This document shows positions 14,261 through 21,148 of a DNA stretch of 23,237 bases, one piece after another (the first letter of the stretch is position 1; each line of letters opens with the position of its first letter). Both the position numbers and the translations under genes were made by a program. Under the pieces are notes generated by a model. That model had not been told where the DNA came from. It did not search any database and saw nothing but the letters and a program-made list of their open reading frames with translations. Origin of the DNA: CAZVBV01 sp964578905 (GTDB lineage Bacteria > Patescibacteriota > Gracilibacteria > UBA4473); contig CAZOER010000012.1 in the NCBI GenBank assembly GCA_964578905.1, positions 1-23,237 of the forward strand. Reading direction: 5' to 3'.

Positions 14261-14715
14261 TGAAAAAACTAACGTTCCTTTTAGCGCTTTTCCTTTTTTC
14301 TTCCCTCCCGACAGTCTTTGCTGAAAATTGTCCTGCGAAAACACCGTGCGGAGGAAATGATGCCGGACAAACCTGTATCCAACTTGTCGGAAAAGATACC
14401 TGTGATAAATGTTGTTACAAAATCCCCTTACGAGAATCTATTGGAGAAACAACCGTTCTCTCTGGAAGTAGTGGAATGGATTTGGTGACCCAGTACATTG
14501 CTATGATTTACAAATACGGAGCTTCTATTTTGGGAATTATCTGCGTACTGATTATCGTTATTTCAGGAATTCAAATCAGTATGGGGGGAGCACAGTCCGA
14601 CCTTGTGGCTTCTGCAAAAACGAGAATATTCCAGGCACTTTTAAGTCTCGCTATCCTCTTTCTCTCAGCGGTTATTCTCAAGACGATAAACCCAGGGTTC
14701 TTTACGCTTGGTTAG
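14260..14715 (+). CDS. Small TrbC/VirB2-like (T4SS pilin-type) membrane protein, Cys-rich
   Basis: 151 residues: a signal peptide (1-21, VFA), a short ectodomain with six Cys (24, 30, 39, 48, 51, 52), then two membrane helices (about 86-107 and 123-142) joined by MGGAQSDLVASAKTR. The loop matches the other pilin-like proteins here (small-residue turn, acidic position, then A-K). Its first base is the last base of the stop codon of the preceding gene, so the two are translated together and may form a heteromer with oxidised ectodomains. It converges with pyrC, with a 4-bp overlap of the stop codons and no terminator visible between them. Confidence 0.8.
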   Translation: MKKLTFLLALFLFSSLPTVFAENCPAKTPCGGNDAGQTCIQLVGKDTCDKCCYKIPLRESIGETTVLSGSSGMDLVTQYIAMIYKYGASILGIICVLIIVISGIQISMGGAQSDLVASAKTRIFQALLSLAILFLSAVILKTINPGFFTLG

Positions 14716-15908
14716 CTTGAAAAGTGTATTTCATTCCCTCGAAAGTCTTCCTCCACGAAGGTTCCTTTATCGAAGATTAATTGTCCTGCGATAAATGTTT
14801 TTTCAACGTGCCCCCCTACTTCTCGTCCATCAAATGGTGAATGTTTTGCCTTGGAAAAGGATTGTTCCGCGTCGATAACACTCGACGTTGGGTCAAGAAG
14901 CACAAGGTCAGCATCGTATCCTGACGTAAGAAGTCCTTTCTTGTCTTGAACGTGAAAGAGTTCCACCGTCTTCTGGCTTGTCATGAAGGCGAATTTTTGA
15001 AGAGAGATGTTTCGTTTTTGAAATTCTGTGAAGAGAAGTGGCAATAAAGTTTCTACGCCTGGAACCCCGTACGGCACGGTGAGGCTTTCTTTTTCTTCCT
15101 TGGTGTGCGGTGCATGATCAGTCGCAAAGATATCAATGGTGCCATCTTCTACGCCTTCCCAGAGCGCATCTTGGTCGGATTGTGTGGCAAGTGATGGTTT
15201 CATCTGTGCAGAGTCTTTTTCAGTGAGAAGTAGATGGTGCGGGCAGGCTTCTGAGGAAATCTTGTCTGCGTATTCCGATGCCTTCAGTTCTCGAAGAAGA
15301 GAAACTTCTGAAGCCAAACTCACATGACACAAATGTACTTCGCACGGTGCGCCTTCTTCTTTCCATATTTCAATAGCGCGTGCAAAAGTCTCTCCCTCCG
15401 CATGCAAAAGCACTCGTTTTGCCGTATTGAAGATTGTGCGCCACGTATCTTCTTGGTCCATCTTCAAGTCCCCTGTTGTGTCATTAAGATACAATTTCAC
15501 CCCGGGAACATTTGTTACTTTTTTAATTTCCTCCGCGTTCGCCATCCCCGCTCCGAAGTAAAACCCAAAATTCGCACAGGACTTTTCACGGGCAATCGCT
15601 CGTTTTTGTTCTAAATTTTCAATCGTGAACGTTGGTGGCTTCGTGTTTGGCATTTCAAAGAAGGTCGTCACTCCTCCCGCAACCGCAGAGCGTGAACCGG
15701 TGAAGAGGTCTTCTTTATGTGTCAGTCCGGGGTCTCGGAAGTGCACATGCGGATCAATAAGTCCGGGGAAAAGAATCTTCCCAGTCCCGTCTATGACCTC
15801 TGCGTCTTGAATTTCGTTTTCAACAATTGTTCCGTCTTTAATAAAAACATCTCCCACTCTGTCTTGTGTTGCGTCAATAATTCTAACGTTCTTGATTTTG
15901 TAATTCAT
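14712..15908 (-). CDS. pyrC: Dihydroorotase, class I
   Basis: This zinc amidohydrolase closes carbamoyl-aspartate to dihydroorotate, the third step of UMP synthesis. Metal and substrate residues are visible: DPHVHFRDPG with His54, His56 and Arg58, the probable carbamylated Lys138 (VKLYLND), His169 (LLHAEG), His195 (LCHVS) and Asp264 (ATDHAPHT). VPGVETLLPL and SPFDG further mark the class I type. The length of 398 residues is slightly below the usual ~420. The frame extends upstream to 15944, but an extended -10 box ends 7 nt before 15908, and MNYKIKNVRIID is the usual family start. pyrB lies upstream on the same strand, with a mobile-looking repeat and a separate promoter between them. Confidence 0.94.
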   Translation of the reverse strand: MNYKIKNVRIIDATQDRVGDVFIKDGTIVENEIQDAEVIDGTGKILFPGLIDPHVHFRDPGLTHKEDLFTGSRSAVAGGVTTFFEMPNTKPPTFTIENLEQKRAIAREKSCANFGFYFGAGMANAEEIKKVTNVPGVKLYLNDTTGDLKMDQEDTWRTIFNTAKRVLLHAEGETFARAIEIWKEEGAPCEVHLCHVSLASEVSLLRELKASEYADKISSEACPHHLLLTEKDSAQMKPSLATQSDQDALWEGVEDGTIDIFATDHAPHTKEEKESLTVPYGVPGVETLLPLLFTEFQKRNISLQKFAFMTSQKTVELFHVQDKKGLLTSGYDADLVLLDPTSSVIDAEQSFSKAKHSPFDGREVGGHVEKTFIAGQLIFDKGTFVEEDFRGNEIHFSS

Positions 15909-15915
15909 CGTGTGC

Positions 15916-15924
15916 ATTTCAGCA
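15916..15924 (-). promoter_or_regulatory. Extended -10 promoter of pyrC
   Basis: The minus strand reads TGC-TGAAAT, 7 nt before the ATG at 15908. The hexamer matches consensus at 4 of 6 positions with a full extended motif. It decides the pyrC start in favour of 15908. Confidence 0.45.
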
Positions 15925-15962
15925 TGGTTTTCTTTTTTTTGCAAAAAAAATGCCCCCCTTTG

Positions 15963-16098
15963 GTCATTCCGGCTTGCCCGGAATCGGATAAAAACTTGGC
16001 ATCTGGTTTAAAGCGCTAGCGCCCAACCTGTGTAAATTCTTCGCTTTGCTCTTTATCCATATAAAAAACTTGAGCGATTCTGGTCAAGCCAGAATGAC
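15963..16098. repeat. 136-bp MITE-like element with 24-bp terminal inverted repeats
   Basis: The left end (15963-15986) and right end (16075-16098) are inverted copies matching at 21 of 24 positions, starting GTCATTC. Each end is also a hairpin around GGCTTG or its equivalent. A second inverted pair, GGATAAA (15986-15992) and TTTATCC (16052-16058), is nested inside. There is no coding capacity and no clear target-site duplication. It separates pyrB from pyrC. Confidence 0.7.
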
Positions 16099-16107
16099 TG
16101 GATAGGA

Positions 16108-17013
16108 TTAAATCAACTCCAGTCCTCGTGCAATAAGTGTCATTCGTACAGGCACTCCATTCTTTGCTTGCTCGAAGTATTTTGCTTGTGGCAATACATC
16201 CACTTCTGCCGTAATTTCATTTACTCGTGGCAGTGGATGAAGAAGAATCGCATTGGGTTTCATCTTGGATACTTTTTCAACATCGAAGATGAAGGCATCT
16301 CGCAGTCGCATGTATTCGTCTCTATCTTCAAATCGTTCCTCTTGTACTCGCGTATCATAGATCACATCGGCATTAGAAATGATCTCATCATTAAGTTCGT
16401 TGAATTTTTTGTCCCCGAGTTCTGGTTTGAAATGAGAGTCTGGAATGTGAATCGCTTCCGGAGCCACAAAACTAATCGTCACATTGTCGAAGTTTCTCAA
16501 AATCGTTTCCAGCGAATGCACCGTTCGTCCATATTTCATATCTCCGACGAAAACAACGTTCAACGGCTCATCAAGCGTGAAGTATTTTTGAATCGTGTAG
16601 AGGTCAAGGAGTGACTGTGTGGGATGTTCTCCTGCTCCGTCTCCGGCATTGAGTACCGCAACATCCGACATCTTTGCCGCTCGATCAGCATATCCGACTT
16701 CTTTTGATCGCATCGCGACCACGTCAGCGTAGCCCGATAAGATACGAATTGTATCTTCAATCGTTTCTCCTTTACTCACCGAAGAGAAGGTCACATCGCT
16801 GGTTGAAATAACTTTCCCACCTAATCTGTTCATCGCTGTTTCGAAGCTCAATCGTGTTCGTGTAGAAGGTTCGTAAAACAACGTCGCCAATATTTTTCCT
16901 TTCGCCATATCTGTTCCTCCCGACTCAAGTAACTTCTCCATTTCTACCGACTGTTGCATTATTTCGAGTAATTCTTCCTTGCTAAACTGCGATGCCGATA
17001 AAACATGTCTCAT
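16108..17013 (-). CDS. pyrB: Aspartate carbamoyltransferase catalytic chain
   Basis: PyrB joins carbamoyl phosphate and aspartate, the committed step of pyrimidine synthesis. The carbamoyl-phosphate loop STRTR is at 50-54 (FYEPSTRTRLSFE), the second-site Lys81 is in SSVSKGE, and the signature EHPTQSLLDL is at 129-138. The aspartate-binding HPLPRVNEI is at 259-267. At 301 residues it is a normal catalytic chain. No pyrI regulatory chain lies beside it, so it is likely an unregulated trimer, or the regulatory chain is elsewhere. A TATAAT 8 nt before the ATG predicts a leaderless message. It is divergent from rplU. Confidence 0.96.
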   Translation of the reverse strand: MRHVLSASQFSKEELLEIMQQSVEMEKLLESGGTDMAKGKILATLFYEPSTRTRLSFETAMNRLGGKVISTSDVTFSSVSKGETIEDTIRILSGYADVVAMRSKEVGYADRAAKMSDVAVLNAGDGAGEHPTQSLLDLYTIQKYFTLDEPLNVVFVGDMKYGRTVHSLETILRNFDNVTISFVAPEAIHIPDSHFKPELGDKKFNELNDEIISNADVIYDTRVQEERFEDRDEYMRLRDAFIFDVEKVSKMKPNAILLHPLPRVNEITAEVDVLPQAKYFEQAKNGVPVRMTLIARGLELI

Positions 17014-17021
17014 TACGTTAG

Positions 17022-17027
17022 ATTATA
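17022..17027 (-). promoter_or_regulatory. -10 box of pyrB
   Basis: A perfect TATAAT on the minus strand ends 8 nt before the ATG at 17013. The -35 region is weak. Confidence 0.55.
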
Positions 17028-17060
17028 GTAAAAAAAACAGGAAAGAAAAGATGTCTGATT

Positions 17061-17154
17061 CTCCCCCTCGCAGGGGGAGTTAGAGGGGGTATGCAAAATT
17101 TCCATATTAAGGAACTCTCTCGATACCCCACACCGTCCCCCCTGCAAGGGGGGA
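17061..17154. repeat. 94-bp element with 32-bp terminal inverted repeats in the pyrB/rplU gap
   Basis: The left arm (17061-17092) and inverted right arm (17123-17154) match at 21 of 32 positions, in three conserved blocks: C5-T, GCAGGGGG and GGGGTAT. Each arm folds on itself (CCCCCT...AGGGGG). It sits just upstream of the rplU -35 box and differs in sequence from the GTCATTC family. Confidence 0.65.
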
Positions 17155-17170
17155 AATATTGTTTTCTCAT

Positions 17171-17198
17171 TTGACATTCCTTCGTAAAACAATACATT
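17171..17198 (+). promoter_or_regulatory. Promoter of rplU with a ~70-nt leader
   Basis: A perfect TTGACA (17171-17176), 16-bp spacer, TACATT (17193-17198). Unlike most starts here, it leaves a leader of about 68 nt before the ATG at 17273. The leader could hold an L21 feedback site; no known structure was recognised in it. Confidence 0.5.
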
Positions 17199-17272
17199 CC
17201 ACCCGATTATTTCTATGTGTTTGGGCAAAAGCATCCTCTCGGATCTCCAGACCATGACTAACCACTCTAAAA

Positions 17273-17698
17273 ATGATTGCAGTAGCAAAAATCGGCGGAC
17301 ATCAGGCGCTCGTAAAAGTAGGGGAGCAAATCGAAGTAGATAAACTCGATGCAGAAATCGGAAATACTGTTTCTTTTGAGACACTTCTTATTTCTGAGGA
17401 AGACGGTTCTGGATTTGAAATCGGAACACCGATTATCGAAGGAAAGAAGGTTGAAGCAAAAATTCTTGAACAAGGACGAGGCGACAAGATTGTGGTCTTC
17501 AAAATGAAACCACGAAAACGTTACCGACGAACACGAGGACACCGACAACACTACACAGTTATTGAAATTACGAAGATCGGAGAAGGCGCTGCGAAGAAAG
17601 CGGCACCAAAAGCAACGGAACAAAAGAAAGAAGCTCCTGCGAAAAAACCTGTTGCCAAAAAACCAGCAGCGAAGAAGGCTGCCCCTAAGAAGAAATAG
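17273..17698 (+). CDS. rplU: 50S ribosomal protein L21 with a Lys/Ala/Pro-rich tail
   Basis: L21 binds 23S rRNA in the large subunit. The first ~103 residues are the whole family domain: MIAVAKIGGHQALVKVGEQIEVDKL, then VEAKILEQGRGDKIVVFKMKPRKRYRRTRGHRQHYTVIEI, with the basic KRYRRTRGHRQ loop that contacts rRNA. The last ~38 residues are an added low-complexity tail rich in Lys, Ala and Pro (EAPAKKPVAKKPAAKKAAPKKK), which resembles histone-H1-like tails and is absent from standard L21 (about 103 residues). rpmA (L27), the usual neighbour, is not next to it. It has its own consensus promoter and an unusually long leader for this window. Confidence 0.95.
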   Translation: MIAVAKIGGHQALVKVGEQIEVDKLDAEIGNTVSFETLLISEEDGSGFEIGTPIIEGKKVEAKILEQGRGDKIVVFKMKPRKRYRRTRGHRQHYTVIEITKIGEGAAKKAAPKATEQKKEAPAKKPVAKKPAAKKAAPKKK

Positions 17699-17758
17699 AA
17701 AAACTATTGTCTCCGAAAGGATAATTCTGTACATTTCTCATATATTTTCTTTCTCCCC

Positions 17759-18193
17759 ATGGCTGACGACAACACTCAAAACCCATCTGACGACAATACT
17801 CCCGTAGATCCAAATGCTCGCGGTGGACAACTTGGAAAACGAGATGGACATGTCTTCACGATTCCACCGCATCCAAACACAACCTTTGATGACGAGGCTT
17901 TTTTGACACTTCTTGAGGGATCAATTTCCCTTACCATGGAAGAGAAGAAACGGGTGATTGATGCAATTCCACGACTCAAGATTGAACAAATTAATGAGCT
18001 CATCAAAATCTTTGAAGAAGAAAAAGAAAAATTCTCAGAACTTGAGAAAGAGTTTTCTGATGATGTAGAGAAACTCAAAAAGGAACGAGAAAAAGAAATC
18101 GAAATGGGGGAAATCAAAGCCGAAGAAGAAACTGAGTCTTCAGCGGAAGAAGCCGAGGCAGAAGCCCTACGTAAAAAATTGATGGGAGAGTAA
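17759..18193 (+). CDS. Acidic coiled-coil protein of unknown function
   Basis: A 144-residue soluble protein that I do not recognise. Residues 1-35 are polar and probably disordered (DDNTQNPSDDNTPVDPNARGG). Residues 36-80 contain a compact helical segment (FDDEAFLTLLEGSISLTMEEKKRVIDAIPRLKIEQINELIKI). Residues 80-144 are almost pure Glu/Lys heptads, predicted coiled coil (EEEKEKFSELEKEFSDDVEKL). The 60-bp gap after rplU shows no terminator, so it is probably co-transcribed with it; a TATATT 12 nt before the ATG may also serve it. Its 3' end overlaps the opposing pilin-like gene by 27 bp. Confidence 0.8.
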   Translation: MADDNTQNPSDDNTPVDPNARGGQLGKRDGHVFTIPPHPNTTFDDEAFLTLLEGSISLTMEEKKRVIDAIPRLKIEQINELIKIFEEEKEKFSELEKEFSDDVEKLKKEREKEIEMGEIKAEEETESSAEEAEAEALRKKLMGE

Positions 18194-18658
18194 AGACGCG
18201 GTTTCTCCTACATACGGTAGAGAAATAACGGTCTTCACAACGATATACGATCCCATAATGATAACGAGTCCGATAATTGACCACATCAGACCTTTTTTAG
18301 CTTTGGTTACCGCTTCCGATCCCCCTGCTGAGGTAAGAAGCATAAATGAATTTTGAACGATAAAGAGGACAGCAACCGCGGCTGCAAGTCCTGTGAGGGC
18401 TGTCGAAATTCGTTGAATATACCACGTAATAATAAAAGGTTTCCCCGAAAGGGTTGATACAATTTGTTGTTCTATTGGAGCACTGGGGCTACTTGCCGGC
18501 TCTATTCCCGCTCCAGGCAAGTGCTCTGGATGGTGGTCAATATTGATATTCTGATCCTTAAGTGCTTTTTCTAAAGAATATCCCGAGTCAGCATCACATG
18601 TTCCAGATACTCCAAAAAGAAGAATGAGGGGGAGAATTGCCAAAAATATTTTTTTCAT
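18167..18658 (-). CDS. TrbC/VirB2-like (T4SS pilin-type) membrane protein, third gene of a trio
   Basis: 163 residues: a signal peptide (about 1-20), a short polar ectodomain with a Pro-rich stretch (GAGIEPASSPSAP), and two membrane helices (about 84-108 and 124-146). The helices are joined by LLTSAGGSEAVTKAKKG, the loop shared by the pilin-like proteins here. It overlaps the end of the preceding gene by 4 bp (ATGA), so it is the last member of a tightly coupled trio. Cys21 follows VSGT, which is not a proper lipobox. Its 3' end overlaps the coiled-coil gene tail to tail. Confidence 0.8.
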   Translation of the reverse strand: MKKIFLAILPLILLFGVSGTCDADSGYSLEKALKDQNINIDHHPEHLPGAGIEPASSPSAPIEQQIVSTLSGKPFIITWYIQRISTALTGLAAAVAVLFIVQNSFMLLTSAGGSEAVTKAKKGLMWSIIGLVIIMGSYIVVKTVISLPYVGETASLLSHQFFT

Positions 18659-19104
18659 GTGGAAAGAAGAAAATAAAGAGCTTTCATTATGGAATAACTG
18701 AGTACCACAAAGAGGGCTCCCATGAGGGTATAAGTAAAAATATCTTTTGCCTGGGACAACTCTTCTTCATTACTCCCTGCATAAACAAATCGAATTCCCG
18801 CATAAATCATCGCCACCATAATAAGTGGTGCTACAAATTTCAAAAGGATATTGATCAAATGAGGAATGTAATTCATCAATAATTTTTCACCAGCTTCGCC
18901 TTTTCCATCCATATTCACTCCAACGATTCCATCTACTTGTGGATAAATTCCTTTTTTGTCTCCATCGATCTCATTCTTCCAACTTGGAAACAATGAATCA
19001 CCCCCAATTGAAACGTTCTGCATTACATCCTTAAATTTTACTGCCTCAGCACTCCCTCCTAAGAGGAAAAGAAAAAGAACAATAAGGACTATTTTTTTTA
19101 TCAT
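18655..19104 (-). CDS. TrbC/VirB2-like (T4SS pilin-type) membrane protein, second gene of a trio
   Basis: 149 residues: a signal peptide (1-21, SAEA), an ectodomain of about 60 residues, and two membrane helices (about 85-107 and 122-147). The joining loop VYAGSNEEELSQAKDIFTY has the Gly-small-acidic, then Ala-Lys layout of the group. It overlaps both neighbours by 4 bp (ATGA at each junction), so the three proteins are made from one message by coupled translation. It has no Cys, unlike the two plus-strand relatives. Confidence 0.82.
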   Translation of the reverse strand: MIKKIVLIVLFLFLLGGSAEAVKFKDVMQNVSIGGDSLFPSWKNEIDGDKKGIYPQVDGIVGVNMDGKGEAGEKLLMNYIPHLINILLKFVAPLIMVAMIYAGIRFVYAGSNEEELSQAKDIFTYTLMGALFVVLSYSIMKALYFLLST

Positions 19105-19502
19105 AAAGGTGGGCCAGAAATATCAATACCAATAACAAATTTAACAATCACAAATCCCATCACCGCAAAAATAATAGCCAAAAGTGACCAAAAGATAATA
19201 TCTTTTGCTTGCTTCACTTTTTCAGAATCCCCAGCACAGAGAATGTAATTTATTCCTGCAATAATCAGCATGATTACCCCTATCATTAACATGATAACCA
19301 AGAATCCACTCACAAGTGTGGGAATGAGTTTTTGTGATATATATGTTTGTCCAGCTTTCATTCCTTCGTCATTGGTTTTCAAAAATTCCGAAGTTGGTCC
19401 AGGTAATAATCCACCATTGGAAACCGGTGGTGCCCCTACAGCAAACACGCCTCCCGTAAGAAGAACTCCTATGCACAAACTCCAGAATAATTTTTTTAGC
19501 AT
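19101..19502 (-). CDS. TrbC/VirB2-like (T4SS pilin-type) membrane protein, first gene of a trio
   Basis: 133 residues, and the most typical member: a signal peptide (1-21, VFA), a short Gly/Pro-rich linker, and two membrane helices (about 62-87 and 103-126). The loop AGDSEKVKQAKDIIFWS is close to the 'AGdsekv-kAk' signature of CPR pilin-type proteins. In conjugative systems the corresponding proteins are the pilin subunits, made as precursors and cleaved by a signal peptidase. No VirB4-type ATPase or other secretion gene lies in the window, so a true secretion role is unproven. The promoter lies at 19515-19543. Confidence 0.85.
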   Translation of the reverse strand: MLKKLFWSLCIGVLLTGGVFAVGAPPVSNGGLLPGPTSEFLKTNDEGMKAGQTYISQKLIPTLVSGFLVIMLMIGVIMLIIAGINYILCAGDSEKVKQAKDIIFWSLLAIIFAVMGFVIVKFVIGIDISGPPL

Positions 19503-19514
19503 GAGATTACCCCC

Positions 19515-19543
19515 ATTCTAAAACAAAGTATTTTGTTTGTCAT
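19515..19543 (-). promoter_or_regulatory. Promoter of the pilin-like trio
   Basis: On the minus strand: ATGACA (19538-19543), 17-bp spacer, TAGAAT (19515-19520), then 12 nt to the ATG. The -35 hexamer is formed by the GTCAT end of the repeat at 19539-19663. A GGGGG run 8 nt before the ATG could be a weak ribosome site. Confidence 0.5.
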
Positions 19544-19663
19544 CCTGATATCGCAGATCACGAAGTAACTTGTTTCAGGATCAAGCGTCCCGAAGTTATT
19601 GTTCATGAGAGCGTAGCAAGTGCAGAAACTAAAATTTTGATTCCGGAACAAGTCCGGAATGAC
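19539..19663. repeat. 125-bp GTCAT...ATGAC palindromic element
   Basis: The left end forms ATCCTGA...TCAGGAT; the right end forms ATTCCGG-AACAAGT-CCGGAAT and closes with GACAGG. The outer ends GTCAT and ATGAC are inverted. It shares these features with the element at 15963-16098 and the unit at 7849-7874. It fills the gap between the LCP gene and the pilin-like trio. Confidence 0.6.
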
Positions 19664-19674
19664 AGGAAAAAGTC

Positions 19675-21018
19675 TTAGTTCGTTCCCAAAATCACTTGCA
19701 AATCGATCAAGTTGTTCGGATCTTGCTCTTCTACTGGGATAACTTCTGTATGATTTACATCAAATACTTTCTCCAAAATCTTCTTTGTTCGCAGATCCTT
19801 TCCCCCTGTAAAATCTTTCAGGAATGTACGAAACACCGGACGATCTGATTTGTGATTTCCAATATCAATCACGTGGAAACCAAGCCGTCGAAGCCGAACT
19901 GCCATTCGTGAAGCCAGTCCTGACGTCATTGATCCATTGAGTACAGACACTTGTGCATTTTCGAGCAGAATCTCTGGGTGAATCAATACCAAATCCATGA
20001 AGAGTTGTGTGTCTTTTAAATCCTCTGGAAGCAATACAAATTGTCCTCCGTAGAACTCTTTTGCAGGTGTGTACAAGAGTCCCCCCATTTGTGCAGGATC
20101 GTCATTGAGCACCGCTGAGACCACATTTCCATAATCAATTCCCAATCCCACTTTTGCGAGCGCTACCGTTTGAGTCAGTCCCATGTCTGTATTCACGTTT
20201 TTTCTATAGAGTTGAAAGAAATCCCCGAGCTTTCCAAAGTCAGTGAGCAAACTCATGTTTTCTGCTTTCTGCCGAATCGCGAGAATAATATCTTGTTGTC
20301 GTTTTGCTCGGTCGTAATCAGATGATGTTTTTCGGCTTCGTGCATATTTAAGCGCGGTATCTCCATCGAAATGTTGGAATCCTTTGCGTACGACAAATGT
20401 TTGATATCCGTAATCAACGTCTGGGTAAAACGGATCTTCGATCGCTTCGGGAACGAAAATATCGAGTCCTCCCATTTCATCAATCACTTCTGCAAACACT
20501 TTGAAATTCACCACCGCTCCGTAGTGAATCGGCATCCCTGTGAATTCTGACACGGCGTCTTTTATAATTTCAAGCCCCCGACGATTTCCTTGTTTGTATC
20601 GAGCCGCTGCATAAATCTCATTTACTTTCCGATCTCCAATACGAGAAGGAAGAAATAAATCTCTCGGCAAACTCAGCATCGAAACTGATGGCGTGCTTGG
20701 GTTCACTGACACCACCATGATAGAGTCTGACAGGTTTCCGCCCTCTGCCCCATCTCCCGCTACTCCAAGGAGAAGAATGTTGGTGTGTCCATTTTTATCT
20801 TTATCCAAAGGACCAAATGAAAAGATCTGACGTGTTTTTTCTACAAAAAATCCAGAATCAATTACCGCTGATCCACCCCAGAAAATAATCCCAAGACCAA
20901 TCACGGCCATAATCCCAATTGCACCCTTGTGTCCAAAAAGATGAGTCAGTTTTCTCCAGGCTTTATACTTGCTGCGCGACCGTTTCTGTTCGATCTTTCG
21001 CACTTTAAATTCCTTCAT
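19675..21018 (-). CDS. LytR-CpsA-Psr (LCP) family ligase with LytR_C domain
   Basis: LCP enzymes move polymers such as teichoic acids from polyprenyl lipid to the cell wall, outside the membrane. A basic N-terminal tail (1-32) precedes one membrane span (about 33-50). The LCP domain (about 78-260) shows Asp98 in SDSIMVVSV, Arg119-Asp120 in SLPRDLFLPSR, Asn133 in KVNEIYA, and the catalytic arginines in YARSRKTSSDYDRAKRQQ (225-242). A LytR_C-like domain follows (VSVLNGSMTSGLASRMAVRLR). The open frame begins at 21174, but the promoter TTGACC-16-TATAAT ends 7 nt before 21018, so a 447-residue product is preferred. It probably acts with the WecA/TagO-type transferase at 6625-7632. Confidence 0.92.
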   Translation of the reverse strand: MKEFKVRKIEQKRSRSKYKAWRKLTHLFGHKGAIGIMAVIGLGIIFWGGSAVIDSGFFVEKTRQIFSFGPLDKDKNGHTNILLLGVAGDGAEGGNLSDSIMVVSVNPSTPSVSMLSLPRDLFLPSRIGDRKVNEIYAAARYKQGNRRGLEIIKDAVSEFTGMPIHYGAVVNFKVFAEVIDEMGGLDIFVPEAIEDPFYPDVDYGYQTFVVRKGFQHFDGDTALKYARSRKTSSDYDRAKRQQDIILAIRQKAENMSLLTDFGKLGDFFQLYRKNVNTDMGLTQTVALAKVGLGIDYGNVVSAVLNDDPAQMGGLLYTPAKEFYGGQFVLLPEDLKDTQLFMDLVLIHPEILLENAQVSVLNGSMTSGLASRMAVRLRRLGFHVIDIGNHKSDRPVFRTFLKDFTGGKDLRTKKILEKVFDVNHTEVIPVEEQDPNNLIDLQVILGTN

Positions 21019-21025
21019 CGGGCGA

Positions 21026-21053
21026 ATTATAGAAATGTTTCTCATGCGGTCAA
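21026..21053 (-). promoter_or_regulatory. Promoter of the LCP gene
   Basis: On the minus strand: TTGACC (21048-21053), 16-bp spacer, perfect TATAAT (21026-21031), then 7 nt to the ATG at 21018. This is the clearest leaderless promoter in the window. Confidence 0.72.
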
Positions 21054-21078
21054 CCAGCATGTGTTGACGAATAGAAAA

Positions 21079-21108
21079 ATAAGCAGGTCTTCGCGAAGAC
21101 CTGCTTAT
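21079..21108 (-). terminator. 30-bp perfect palindrome and T-run: terminator of the small secreted gene
   Basis: The two 15-nt arms (21079-21093 and 21094-21108) are exact inverted copies built around GCAGGTCTTCG. On the minus strand the hairpin is followed by TTTTTCT, as in an intrinsic terminator. It lies 40 bp past the stop at 21149 and 26 bp before the LCP -35 box. Confidence 0.8.
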
Positions 21109-21148
21109 TACAGTGCGGTAATAAAGCTTTGTCCATTTTAAATCTCCT

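Noticed and set aside
17267..17734. 155-codon frame antisense to rplU
   Set aside because: Its Phe/Arg/Leu-rich composition is the complement of the Lys/Ala repeats in L21. There is no independent evidence for a gene.
17759..18193. The gene after rplU as L27 (rpmA)
   Set aside because: It lacks the basic, Gly-rich L27 start and is an acidic coiled-coil protein.
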